This document shows positions 45,998 through 55,362 of a stretch of 64,000 nt of DNA, in pieces. Below the pieces are notes generated by a model, which had not been told where the DNA came from, ran no database searches, and was given only the letters and a program-made list of their open reading frames with translations. The position numbers and the translations under genes are program-made. Position 1 is the stretch's first letter, and each line of letters opens with the position of its first letter. Source of the stretch: Neisseriaceae bacterium TC5R-5 (GTDB lineage Bacteria; Pseudomonadota; Gammaproteobacteria; Burkholderiales; Chromobacteriaceae); the NCBI GenBank assembly GCA_020830965.2, contig JACCFC020000013.1, forward strand, positions 1 through 64,000. The letters are read 5' to 3'.

Positions 45998-46965
45998 ATA
46001 TACTGATTACCGGTGCCAGTGGCTTCTTAGGTGCGCGCCTGGCCCGTACCCTGCTGGCACAAGGCAAGCTGGCCGGACAAAGCATCGACAGCCTGCTGCT
46101 GGCCGACCTCAGCCCCAGCCCGGCCGATCTGGCAGCTGACCCACGCGTGCGCAGCCACACCGGCGACCTGTTCGCCTTGACCAAGCGACTGCAGGAAGAA
46201 CAAATCGACGGCGTCTTTCACCTCGCCTCGGCAGTATCTGCCGAATGTGAAGCCAATTTCGAACTCGGCATGCGCTCCAATCTGGACAGCACCCGCGCCC
46301 TGCTCGATACACTGCACCAGGCCGGCAACACTCCGCGCCTGGTCTTTGCCAGCTCGGTGGCGGTATTCGGCAACGACCCGCTGCTGACGCTGCCAGACTG
46401 CATTGACGACCGCACCCTGCCAACGCCACAAAGCTCGTATGGCATCCAGAAATTTATCTGTGAGCAACTGGTCGCCGACTACACCCGCAAAGGCTATGTG
46501 GATGGCCGGGTAGCACGACTGATGACGGTAGCGGTACGCCCAGGCAAACCTAATGGCGCAGCCTCCAGCTTTCTCTCTGCCATCATCCGCGAACCCTTAG
46601 CCGGGCAAAGCGCCAACTGCCCGGTACCGCTGAGCACCGAAGTCGCGCTGGCCTCGCCGGCCAACACCATCGCGGGCCTGATCAAAGTGTTTGAGGCCAG
46701 CCGCGAAGCATTTGGCGGCCGCACCGCGCTCAACCTACCGGCACTCACCGTCAGCGTGCAGCAAATGCTGGATGCGCTCGGCGAAATCGCCAGCCCGGCG
46801 GCACGGCAATTAGTCACACTGCAGCACGATGCCGCGATAGCCAATATCGTCGGCAACTGGCCTGCCCGCTTCCACTCACCCCGCGCTAGCGCATTGGGCC
46901 TGCAGGCTGATGCCAGCTTTAGCGACATCATCCGTCAGTACCAGCAGGAATATCTGCACACCTGA
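45994..46965 (+). CDS. denD: D-erythronate dehydrogenase
   Basis: 323-residue extended SDR/epimerase family. NAD motif [13 protein letters not shown] at residues 5-17, catalytic YxxxK in [13 protein letters not shown] and the conserved [13 protein letters not shown]. In characterised Otn clusters DenD oxidises D-erythronate to 3-oxo-tetronate, so this genome region can process both D-erythronate (directly) and L-threonate (through LtnD and OtnI). Followed by a hairpin. Confidence 0.9.
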   Translation: MNILITGASGFLGARLARTLLAQGKLAGQSIDSLLLADLSPSPADLAADPRVRSHTGDLFALTKRLQEEQIDGVFHLASAVSAECEANFELGMRSNLDSTRALLDTLHQAGNTPRLVFASSVAVFGNDPLLTLPDCIDDRTLPTPQSSYGIQKFICEQLVADYTRKGYVDGRVARLMTVAVRPGKPNGAASSFLSAIIREPLAGQSANCPVPLSTEVALASPANTIAGLIKVFEASREAFGGRTALNLPALTVSVQQMLDALGEIASPAARQLVTLQHDAAIANIVGNWPARFHSPRASALGLQADASFSDIIRQYQQEYLHT

Positions 46966-46999
46966 TTAAACAGGGGGGCTAACCAACCCTCCTGTTTAA
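46966..46999 (+). terminator. Hairpin after denD
   Basis: The arms ttaaacagg(gggg) and (ccct)cctgtttaa pair over about 12 bases around an aaccaa loop directly after the denD stop. The T-containing right arm gives a partial release tract. Confidence 0.75.
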
Positions 47000-47698
47000 C
47001 AATCAAAATCAGCGCTTTCCAACTTATGGGTACTCCAGATGCCATCCTGTACCGCTAATACCGGCATGCCGACGGTAGGCGTTAATGAATCAGCGGCAGG
47101 TCCACCTTGATGGCTTGCAGCCAAGTCTCACATTCACCAGCCAATTCGGACAGCAGGTATTGCACATAAACCGCAGTACACAACGTCGCCTGATCAATCA
47201 GTTTGTGATGCGCGCATTTAGGGGTTCACCCCGGTGATGGGCGGCAAAACAGTTCAGCACAGCTCGTAAAACAGAAAGAGAAGAGGGAGAACTATCTCGG
47301 TTCATTGATTAACTCCTTGATCGTTTACGTCAACCACCCCGTCATCAAACGGGAATGGCAGGCACATGACAGGGTTGACGAACCGATGATCAAGAAACTG
47401 GCAGGGCCGAAGCCCTCCCCGCCATGGCCTACCGTATAGGCAGCAATAGCGTGCTGAACGGACGCAGTCCGTCTTGATCGTTCAGGTCGTCAAACCAGGT
47501 GCCGACAAGGTGCCAGCACAGGCGGACTTTAACGGATTTCTTACACTTTGTTTGCTGGATTGACTGACAAAAAGAGTGGGGAAGAGAAAGACCAAGCGTA
47601 ACAAGCGAGGGAGGGGAAGCAAGATACCCATGCCGCAGCTCAAACACAGCTGCGATTGCAGCAAATAATGCTGGCTAAGATGAGAATCTTGCTATGAC
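47000..47698. other. 700-base region of decayed small frames
   Basis: No intact family member is recognisable between denD and the cold-shock-like gene. The minus strand holds a frameshifted small gene (47082-47305) and a 72-residue frame at 47429-47647 (GTG start, no ribosome binding site) whose C-terminal part, WHLVGTWFDDLNDQDGLRPF, looks protein-like but matches nothing I know. The plus strand shows nothing. Confidence 0.5.
47082..47305 (-). pseudogene. Small unknown gene broken by a frameshift
   Basis: The minus-strand ATG at 47305 has AAGGAG 7 bases upstream and opens MNRDSSPSSLSVLRAVLNCF, stopping after 35 codons at 47198. A different frame immediately continues with CAHHKLIDQATLCTAVYVQY and ends with DLPLIH at 47082. 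The two read as one protein of about 73 residues interrupted by one frameshift near 47215. No family is recognised. A sequencing error is an alternative. Confidence 0.4.
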
Positions 47699-47902
47699 TT
47701 ATAAAAATTGAATGTTTTTGGCTTGCAAGCCATCATCATCCATCGCCCGGGTGTAACTGACACGTTGCCCGGCCTTTAATTGCCAGGGTTCGCTCATCAT
47801 CACATCACATGCTCGGGCATATAGATTGTCACCCCGATGCTCCGGGGTAATGATGCCGCAGCCAGTGAGCGGGTTAAAATGCTTCACTATGCCGATTGCC
47901 AT
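47699..47902 (-). CDS. Divergent cold-shock-domain protein
   Basis: 67 residues from ATG 47902 with AAGGAG 7 bases upstream; a longer frame begins at 48022 without a site. The length and the pattern GIVKHFNPLTGCGIITPEH, LKAGQRVSYTRAMDDDGLQA, NIQFL follow CspA. The nucleic-acid-binding RNP motifs are altered: GFGFI reads GCGII, and the LFVHFS strand reads LYARAC, so most stacking aromatics are lost. It may bind RNA weakly or have another role. Divergent from the dehydratase gene that opens the sulfoquinovose cluster. Confidence 0.75.
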   Translation of the reverse strand: MAIGIVKHFNPLTGCGIITPEHRGDNLYARACDVMMSEPWQLKAGQRVSYTRAMDDDGLQAKNIQFL

Positions 47903-48087
47903 TAGTTCGCTCCTTAGCCACCAGGCGAAAAGTAGAAGGACCGATGATAGCACGCGAGTCAACTCACCTACTGTGCGGTAACCGGAAAAGCATTGACTTA
48001 AATATTTCACAGACGCTACCATTTCGCAGCGCTGCTAAAATTTAGTCGGCATTCTTCTGGCCTTTTAATGAAACCATTCACCTACCC

Positions 48088-49824
48088 ATGACTCGTATCC
48101 GTACTCTTGATAGCCTGCGCAGTCAGCGCTGGTTTGCTCCCGATACCATTCGTGCGTTTGCCCATCGGCAGCGCTTACAACAAATTGGCTGGCGACGTGA
48201 AGACTTCATGAACAAGCCAGTAGTAGCCATCATCAACACCTGGAGCGAATTGTCGCCCTGTCACACCCATCTGCGCGAACGCGCCGAAGCGGTTAAGCGC
48301 GGCATCTGGCAGGCGGGAGGGTTTCCGGTTGAATTACCGGCAATGTCGGTAGGTGAGGTCATGGTCAAACCCAGCACCATGCTATATCGCAACTTCCTGG
48401 CCATGGAAGTAGAAGAATTGCTGCGCTCCCATCCAGTAGACGGCGCGGTCTTGCTGGGTGGCTGTGACAAATCCACCCCCGCACTATTAATGGGTGCTTT
48501 CAGCATGGACTTGCCGGTGATTTTCTGCCCGGCCGGCCCCATGCTCAATGGCCAGTGGCGCAATGCCAAAACGGGTGCCGGCACCCATACCAAAAAATTC
48601 TGGGATGCCCGCCGCTTGGGCGAAATCACCACCGCCGACTGGGTAGAGCTGGAAGGCGCGATGACGCGCTCGATCGGCACCTGCAATACCATGGGTACCG
48701 CCTCCACGATGACGGCGATTGCCGACGCGATGGGGATGTGCCTCTCTGGGGCCAGCAGCATTCCCGCCGCCGATGCCAATCACATGCGCATGGCTACCGA
48801 GTGCGGCGTCCAGATCATCGAAGCCATTTGGCAGGATCGCAAACCCTCCACCTTTATTACCGCAGACAACTTCCACAACGCCATCGTCACCTATATGGCG
48901 CTGGGCGGCTCCACCAATGCCGCCATCCACTTAATCGCGATGGCCAAGCGCGCCCAGATCACCATCACGCTAGACCAAATGGCCGCTGTGGCCAAACAAA
49001 TACCGGTACTGGCCAATTTGTTCCCGGCTGGTAATGCACTGATGGAAGACTTCCATTTTGCCGGTGGCCTGCATGCCTTATTAAAACAGGTTCAACCTTT
49101 CTTACGCCTGCAAGCAACGGGGGTGGATGGTTTAAGCCTAGGCCAGCGTGTGGAACAAGCGGTTTGTCGTGACGCCGACATCATTCGCCCGCTCGACAAG
49201 CCCGTAGTACCACTATCGCAGGGCAGCACCCTCACCGTTTTGCGCGGCAATCTGTGCCCGGATGGGGCGGTGATGAAATCCAGCTCGGCCCAGCCACAGC
49301 TGCGCCGGCATACTGGCCCGGCCCTGGTGTTTGACGACCACGCCACCTTGTCACGCTGTATTGATGACCCCGCGCTCGATGTCAGCGCCGATACCGTGCT
49401 GATTCTGCGCAATGCCGGCCCGGTTGGTGCACCCGGCATGCCGGAATGGGGCAACCTCCCCATCCCACGCAAACTACTGGAAGCGGGCGTCACCGATATG
49501 ATCCGCATCTCCGACTGCCGCATGAGCGGTACCCACTACGGCAGCTGCATTCTGCATGTGTCACCGGAAGCGGCCATTGGCGGCCCTCTGGCGCTGGTAA
49601 ACAACGGCGACCTGATCGAGCTGGATGTCGATGCCGGCACCCTCAACGTCCTGGTCGACGCTGCCGAACTGGCAAAACGTCGCGCCAACTGGCAAACTCC
49701 GCAGCGCGCGCTGCCACGCTCTTATGCCGCCTTGTACCAACAGCACGTTACCCAGGCCCATTTAGGTTGTGATTTCGATTTTCTGGAAGCGGCAGGCAGT
49801 GTGCCGGAACCGGATATTTTCTAA
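48088..49824 (+). CDS. IlvD/EDD-family sugar-acid dehydratase, probable 6-deoxy-6-sulfogluconate dehydratase
   Basis: 578 residues. [2Fe-2S] cluster cysteines are C58 (SELSPCHTH), C126 (GGCDKST) and C199 (SIGTCNTMGTAST), the pattern of L-arabinonate and xylonate dehydratases. SDCRMSGTHYG is the C-terminal catalytic region with the serine base. By fold alone it would be called an arabonate dehydratase. Context (sulfoquinovosidase, SDR, lactonase, HpaI aldolase) makes 6-deoxy-6-sulfogluconate to 2-keto-3,6-dideoxy-6-sulfogluconate the best guess. It is the first gene of the operon; its start has a weak ribosome binding site. Confidence 0.82.
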   Translation: MTRIRTLDSLRSQRWFAPDTIRAFAHRQRLQQIGWRREDFMNKPVVAIINTWSELSPCHTHLRERAEAVKRGIWQAGGFPVELPAMSVGEVMVKPSTMLYRNFLAMEVEELLRSHPVDGAVLLGGCDKSTPALLMGAFSMDLPVIFCPAGPMLNGQWRNAKTGAGTHTKKFWDARRLGEITTADWVELEGAMTRSIGTCNTMGTASTMTAIADAMGMCLSGASSIPAADANHMRMATECGVQIIEAIWQDRKPSTFITADNFHNAIVTYMALGGSTNAAIHLIAMAKRAQITITLDQMAAVAKQIPVLANLFPAGNALMEDFHFAGGLHALLKQVQPFLRLQATGVDGLSLGQRVEQAVCRDADIIRPLDKPVVPLSQGSTLTVLRGNLCPDGAVMKSSSAQPQLRRHTGPALVFDDHATLSRCIDDPALDVSADTVLILRNAGPVGAPGMPEWGNLPIPRKLLEAGVTDMIRISDCRMSGTHYGSCILHVSPEAAIGGPLALVNNGDLIELDVDAGTLNVLVDAAELAKRRANWQTPQRALPRSYAALYQQHVTQAHLGCDFDFLEAAGSVPEPDIF

Positions 49825-49871
49825 TCCACTATCGCCTGACACTCAACTCTTTAGCCTAAGGTCGAATTGCC

Positions 49872-50675
49872 ATGAACAGCCAACAGAACCCGTTTTTACG
49901 TCGTGTCCATGCCAGCGAACAACACACGCCGCTCGGCTCCTGGCTAATGGCCGCCAGCCCCGTCATCAGCGAAGCCATGGCTGTAGCCGGTTTTGAATTT
50001 CTGGTGGTCGATATGGAACACGCGCCGATGGATATTCCGGACATGGTCGCCGTCCTGCATGCCCTCTCTGGCACACCGGCCCATCCGGTAGTACGCCTGC
50101 CATGGAACGATATGGTCACCGTTAAACGCACCTTGGATGCCGGCGCGCAAACGCTGATGTTCCCCTTTGTGCAGAACGCCGCCGAAGCCCGTCAAGCTGT
50201 GTCGTTTACCCGCTACCCACCACATGGCGTGCGCGGTGTCGCCGCCATGCACCGTGGCAGCCGCTTTGGCACCAAGGCCAACTATCTGCAAACCGCGCAT
50301 GATGACCTGGCCGTCATCATTCAGTTAGAAACCCCGCAAGCGCTGCAACAACTGGAAGAAATCGCCCAAGTGCCTGGCGTCGACGCCATTTTCATCGGCC
50401 CCGGTGACCTCTCCGCCACCATGGGCTACCCCGGCAATATTGCTGCCGAACCAGTACAGGCCGCCCTCAAAGACGCCGCCCGCCGCTGCCGCGCCATCGG
50501 CAAGCCCTGCGGCATCGTCGGCGCCAATGCCGACATGGTGCGCAACTACGCCGACTGGGGCTATAACTTTGTCGCCATCGCCTCCGACCTCGCCATGCTG
50601 ATGCGTGAGGCCAGCCAGGCCGCCACCGCCTTAAACGGCAAGCAATTCACGGATAACAACACAGGGCCTTACTAA
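49872..50675 (+). CDS. HpcH/HpaI-family aldolase, probable KDSG aldolase
   Basis: 267-residue class II pyruvate aldolase. Catalytic His50 lies in VVDMEHAPMD, Arg75 in PVVRLPW, and the metal ligands are E153 (IIQLETPQAL) and D179 (IGPGDLSATMG). The family cleaves 2-keto-3-deoxy sugar acids to pyruvate and an aldehyde. In the sulfo-ED pathway of Pseudomonas putida SQ1 a member of this family cleaves KDSG to pyruvate and sulfolactaldehyde, which I infer here. Its stop shares a base with the epimerase start (TAATG). Confidence 0.85.
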   Translation: MNSQQNPFLRRVHASEQHTPLGSWLMAASPVISEAMAVAGFEFLVVDMEHAPMDIPDMVAVLHALSGTPAHPVVRLPWNDMVTVKRTLDAGAQTLMFPFVQNAAEARQAVSFTRYPPHGVRGVAAMHRGSRFGTKANYLQTAHDDLAVIIQLETPQALQQLEEIAQVPGVDAIFIGPGDLSATMGYPGNIAAEPVQAALKDAARRCRAIGKPCGIVGANADMVRNYADWGYNFVAIASDLAMLMREASQAATALNGKQFTDNNTGPY

Positions 50676-51592
50676 TGAGCCGCACCCGGAACCTAGCCAG
50701 CGCCTGCCTGACACTCAGCCGCAACGACACCAAGCTGGTGCTGTGCCCGGCGCTGGGTGGCGCCATTGTCAGCCTGCAGCACCGCCAAAAAAACGTGTTG
50801 CGTAACGACGGCCTGGAAGCACTGGCCTCACAAAATGTGCGCGCCATGGCCAGCTATCCGCTGCTGCCCTACTCCAACCGCATCGCCTATGGCAAATTCA
50901 ATTGGTACAACCAGCACTACCAACTAGAACAGAACTTTGGCGATCACCCCCACCCGCTGCACGGCCACGGCTGGCAGCAAGCCTGGCAAATCGTCAGCCA
51001 AAGTACCGAACAAGCGGTCTTGCAATACGAACACCAGGCCGGAGCCGCCGGGATGTGGCCATTTTCCTTCCGTGCCGAACAACACTTCAGCCTACGCGAT
51101 GACGGCCTGGACATGGAACTGCACTTTACCAATCTGGCCGACGACACCGCCCCGGTGGGCTTGGGCTGGCACCCCTACTTTGAACGCAGCGCCGATCTGT
51201 GCCTGCAATTTCAGGCACAACAAGTCTGGCTGCAAGACGACACCCACCTCCCGACGATGGCCATTACCCCGCCGGAAGACTGGAACTTCGCCAGCGAAAA
51301 AGCACTAGACCCGGCACCGGCACCCTATCTCGACCACTGCTTCGCCGGCTGGGATGGCTACGCACGGCTGTACTACCCCACTCGCCAACTCGCCATTACC
51401 CTGCGCGCCAGCGAACAGCTCAACCATCTGGTGGTGTTTACCCCGGAGCATGGCCACTACATTGCCGTAGAACCGGTCAGCCATCGCAATAACGCCATCA
51501 ACGACGCCCACCCGCTGACACAAGGCCTACAAGCCCTGCCTGCCGGAGCCAGCACCAGCGTGCGTTGCAGCATTCAAGTGGAGCACCTGTAA
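50675..51592 (+). CDS. Aldose 1-epimerase family, probable sulfoquinovose mutarotase
   Basis: 305 residues of the galactose-mutarotase fold. The YSNRIAYGKF segment, HPHPLHGHGWQQAW with the catalytic His, and GLGWHPYFER with the second His are present; the C-terminal FTPEHGHYIAVEPVSHRNNA holds the catalytic Glu. It equilibrates sugar anomers so that the product of a retaining glycosidase can feed a dehydrogenase; sulfoquinovose is the inferred substrate from the neighbours. Coupled to the aldolase gene and abutting the lactonase gene with no gap. Confidence 0.85.
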   Translation: MSRTRNLASACLTLSRNDTKLVLCPALGGAIVSLQHRQKNVLRNDGLEALASQNVRAMASYPLLPYSNRIAYGKFNWYNQHYQLEQNFGDHPHPLHGHGWQQAWQIVSQSTEQAVLQYEHQAGAAGMWPFSFRAEQHFSLRDDGLDMELHFTNLADDTAPVGLGWHPYFERSADLCLQFQAQQVWLQDDTHLPTMAITPPEDWNFASEKALDPAPAPYLDHCFAGWDGYARLYYPTRQLAITLRASEQLNHLVVFTPEHGHYIAVEPVSHRNNAINDAHPLTQGLQALPAGASTSVRCSIQVEHL

Positions 51593-53307
<1,715 letters not shown>

Positions 53308-53309
53308 AA

Positions 53310-53331
53310 AATCACAACCACTATTGTGATT
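53310..53331. promoter_or_regulatory. Perfect inverted repeat after the SDR gene
   Basis: aatcacaa and ttgtgatt are perfect 8-bp arms around ccacta, three bases after the SDR stop. No T run follows on the plus strand, so it could be a weak terminator or an operator ahead of the candidate toxin gene. Confidence 0.5.
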
Positions 53332-53396
53332 ATGCCGTTAGCAAATATACTAAACCGTTCATGCCAAAGGGCTAAAAAATCATAGGAGAACACATC

Positions 53397-54416
53397 ATGC
53401 CCAGCCCCCTCGCCAGCCAGGCCCGCTTTCAAAGCAGCCACCTCTGTCAGGACTTGCAACGGTTTCAGCATATGCTGCCCACCAATAGCCAGACCACGTC
53501 GCAAAACCCCATCTGCCGTCGTGACGGCTGGTATATCCATCAGGACTACCTGAACGGCGACTACGACCTCGACCCAGTCCTAGCCAGCCAGCTGATCCAA
53601 AGCCTGCTGGCTAAACCGGCCGTGCAAAGCGACCCGGCCAGCAGCTACTGGCTGCTCAATTACCTCTACAGCAGTCCCGCCGGCCTGCCGGGTAGCCAGG
53701 AAAGACTGTGGTCAGAAACACAAGCCGCGATCTATGGCCCGAGCAGTGCGCTAGGTAATGTCAACTTGCTCGCCTCACTCGGCCATACCGCACAAAACCA
53801 CCTGACCCAAAAAGCCATTGCCGCTGCGGAACAGAAAATTCTGAGCGGCAGCAAAAGCGTCTACATCAATAATCACATCACGCTCTACAACGGCAATAAA
53901 ACCGGCAAAGGCCGCCCGCGCCCACGCATCAGCATCAGCAATCTGCCTATTCAGGTGGTCCAACCGAATGTCGGCCCTAACTTCCGTTATAACGGGCGCG
54001 CAGAAACGGTGAGCGCCGCAGTTAAAGACGCCAAGCTCAATAAGCTGGTGCCACAACTGACATCAATGAACCGGGCTTATATCAAGGGTAGTGTGGGAGG
54101 TGGAATATTAACTTTCGGGCCAAGCTTGGCATTGGACTTAGCCGACAGTATCAAACGTGACTCTCAGGGAAAGCTACAACTTGACGGACATAACCTAGCA
54201 ATTGCTTCAGCAAAGAGCCAAAGCGGTAATTTGGTAGGGATGTTTGCCTCTGTAGGAACAGGGTTAGCTTTAGTTGGTTCTGGCGCTTTTGTTGCTGGTA
54301 GCGCGCCAGTAATTTTAATTGGGCTAGGTGTAGGTATCTTTGTACAAGCTATTTGGGGAGCAACTGGTAGAGCCGATTGGACTGCCAGCGAAATGAAAAA
54401 AATGTTGGGGCGTTGA
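53397..54416 (+). CDS. Candidate membrane-active toxin with glycine-rich hydrophobic C-terminus
   Basis: 339 residues; AGGAG is 9 bases before the ATG. No signal peptide. Residues 1-220 (from MPSPLASQARFQSSHLCQDL) match no family I know. Residues 222-339 contain two hydrophobic, Gly/Ala-rich stretches: GSVGGGILTFGPSLALDLAD and, at 277-321, SVGTGLALVGSGAFVAGSAP followed by VILIGLGVGIFVQAIWG. Such glycine-zipper hairpins occur in pore-forming effectors secreted by type VI systems. The base composition falls to AT-rich from about 54060, inside the gene, as in polymorphic toxins with exchanged C-terminal domains. A multi-pass membrane protein gene follows one base later. Toxin function is an inference. 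Confidence 0.5.
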   Translation: MPSPLASQARFQSSHLCQDLQRFQHMLPTNSQTTSQNPICRRDGWYIHQDYLNGDYDLDPVLASQLIQSLLAKPAVQSDPASSYWLLNYLYSSPAGLPGSQERLWSETQAAIYGPSSALGNVNLLASLGHTAQNHLTQKAIAAAEQKILSGSKSVYINNHITLYNGNKTGKGRPRPRISISNLPIQVVQPNVGPNFRYNGRAETVSAAVKDAKLNKLVPQLTSMNRAYIKGSVGGGILTFGPSLALDLADSIKRDSQGKLQLDGHNLAIASAKSQSGNLVGMFASVGTGLALVGSGAFVAGSAPVILIGLGVGIFVQAIWGATGRADWTASEMKKMLGR

Positions 54417-54417
54417 T

Positions 54418-55230
54418 ATGTTGCCAACAATTGATAGCGCAAAAGTAACTTTATCTAAAGCACCACTGATTTATAGTATTTTTAATTCGATTATTATAAC
54501 CAGTTGCTTAGTCGTTATTTTTGATTTTTACTCGCTATCTTCTGTCAGCCTTTACGCCATTATTGCCACAAGTACTTTAACTGGTTTCATTTTTGGCTGC
54601 GCAATGAAGTATCGAATGCATTTAGCACTTAATTTTAGTGCATTCGTTACTTTTTATCTTTTATTTATATTAGAAATTCTCATGGGAGTTTCTAGTATTA
54701 TACTAACTGTTGATTTTTTCAATCAAACCACAATGAAATGGCCAATTATTTTTGTTTATGTATCAACTATTGTATTTTCTTTACTAGTAGGAGCATGGCA
54801 AAAAATTAAAAAACTACGACTTTTTAGTATTGTGGAAATAGAATATTGGAAAAATAACTTTTCAAATTTTGTGGATTTTGAAAAACATATCATGAATCCC
54901 GACCCTTTTAAAGAAAAGCACAATATTGGAAAAACATTCATAACCCTTATTATTACTGCAGCAATGACTGCAAATATACCACTATTATTTTACATTTACA
55001 CAGGATCTAGAAATAGCGTCATTTTATTACTAGTACCACTTTTTGCAGGTGTATTTGCATATATTAATTTGAAAAAATTCGGCCCATGGATAATTTGTTT
55101 ATATCTGCTACATCGGTACGAACTACAAACCGGCCGTAGCTTTGTTAACGCTGATTATGAAAAAATTCAGGAGCTACGTCGCACTTTCTTTTTGTCACGT
55201 TGGCTGATGAAAGATTATCAAAAGCCATAA
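54418..55230 (+). CDS. AT-rich polytopic membrane protein, candidate cognate immunity protein
   Basis: 270 residues with about six transmembrane helices (near 16-38, 43-63, 70-98, 102-124, 178-200 and 204-224), a soluble loop at 125-177 and a cytosolic-type C-terminus ending RWLMKDYQKP. It starts one base after the upstream stop. The gene is strikingly AT-rich compared with its surroundings. Inner-membrane immunity proteins with several helices protect against pore-forming effectors, which fits the pairing, but no named family is recognised. Confidence 0.5.
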   Translation: MLPTIDSAKVTLSKAPLIYSIFNSIIITSCLVVIFDFYSLSSVSLYAIIATSTLTGFIFGCAMKYRMHLALNFSAFVTFYLLFILEILMGVSSIILTVDFFNQTTMKWPIIFVYVSTIVFSLLVGAWQKIKKLRLFSIVEIEYWKNNFSNFVDFEKHIMNPDPFKEKHNIGKTFITLIITAAMTANIPLLFYIYTGSRNSVILLLVPLFAGVFAYINLKKFGPWIICLYLLHRYELQTGRSFVNADYEKIQELRRTFFLSRWLMKDYQKP

Positions 55231-55248
55231 CCCTGCCACGCAGGGTTT
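55229..55248 (+). terminator. Hairpin after the candidate immunity gene
   Basis: aaccctg and cagggtt form a perfect 7-bp stem with a ccacg loop overlapping the stop codon; ttctcg follows, a poor T tract. It probably separates the toxin pair from the symporter gene. Confidence 0.5.
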
Positions 55249-55362
55249 CTCGCGGCTTACTTTATGAATAAAGGAGAGTGTATTCCTCAGCAAACCGAGC
55301 ACCCGTTATCACCCAAAAACAGTAAAAAACAATCAGATTAAGGACGATACATTGGAGACTTC

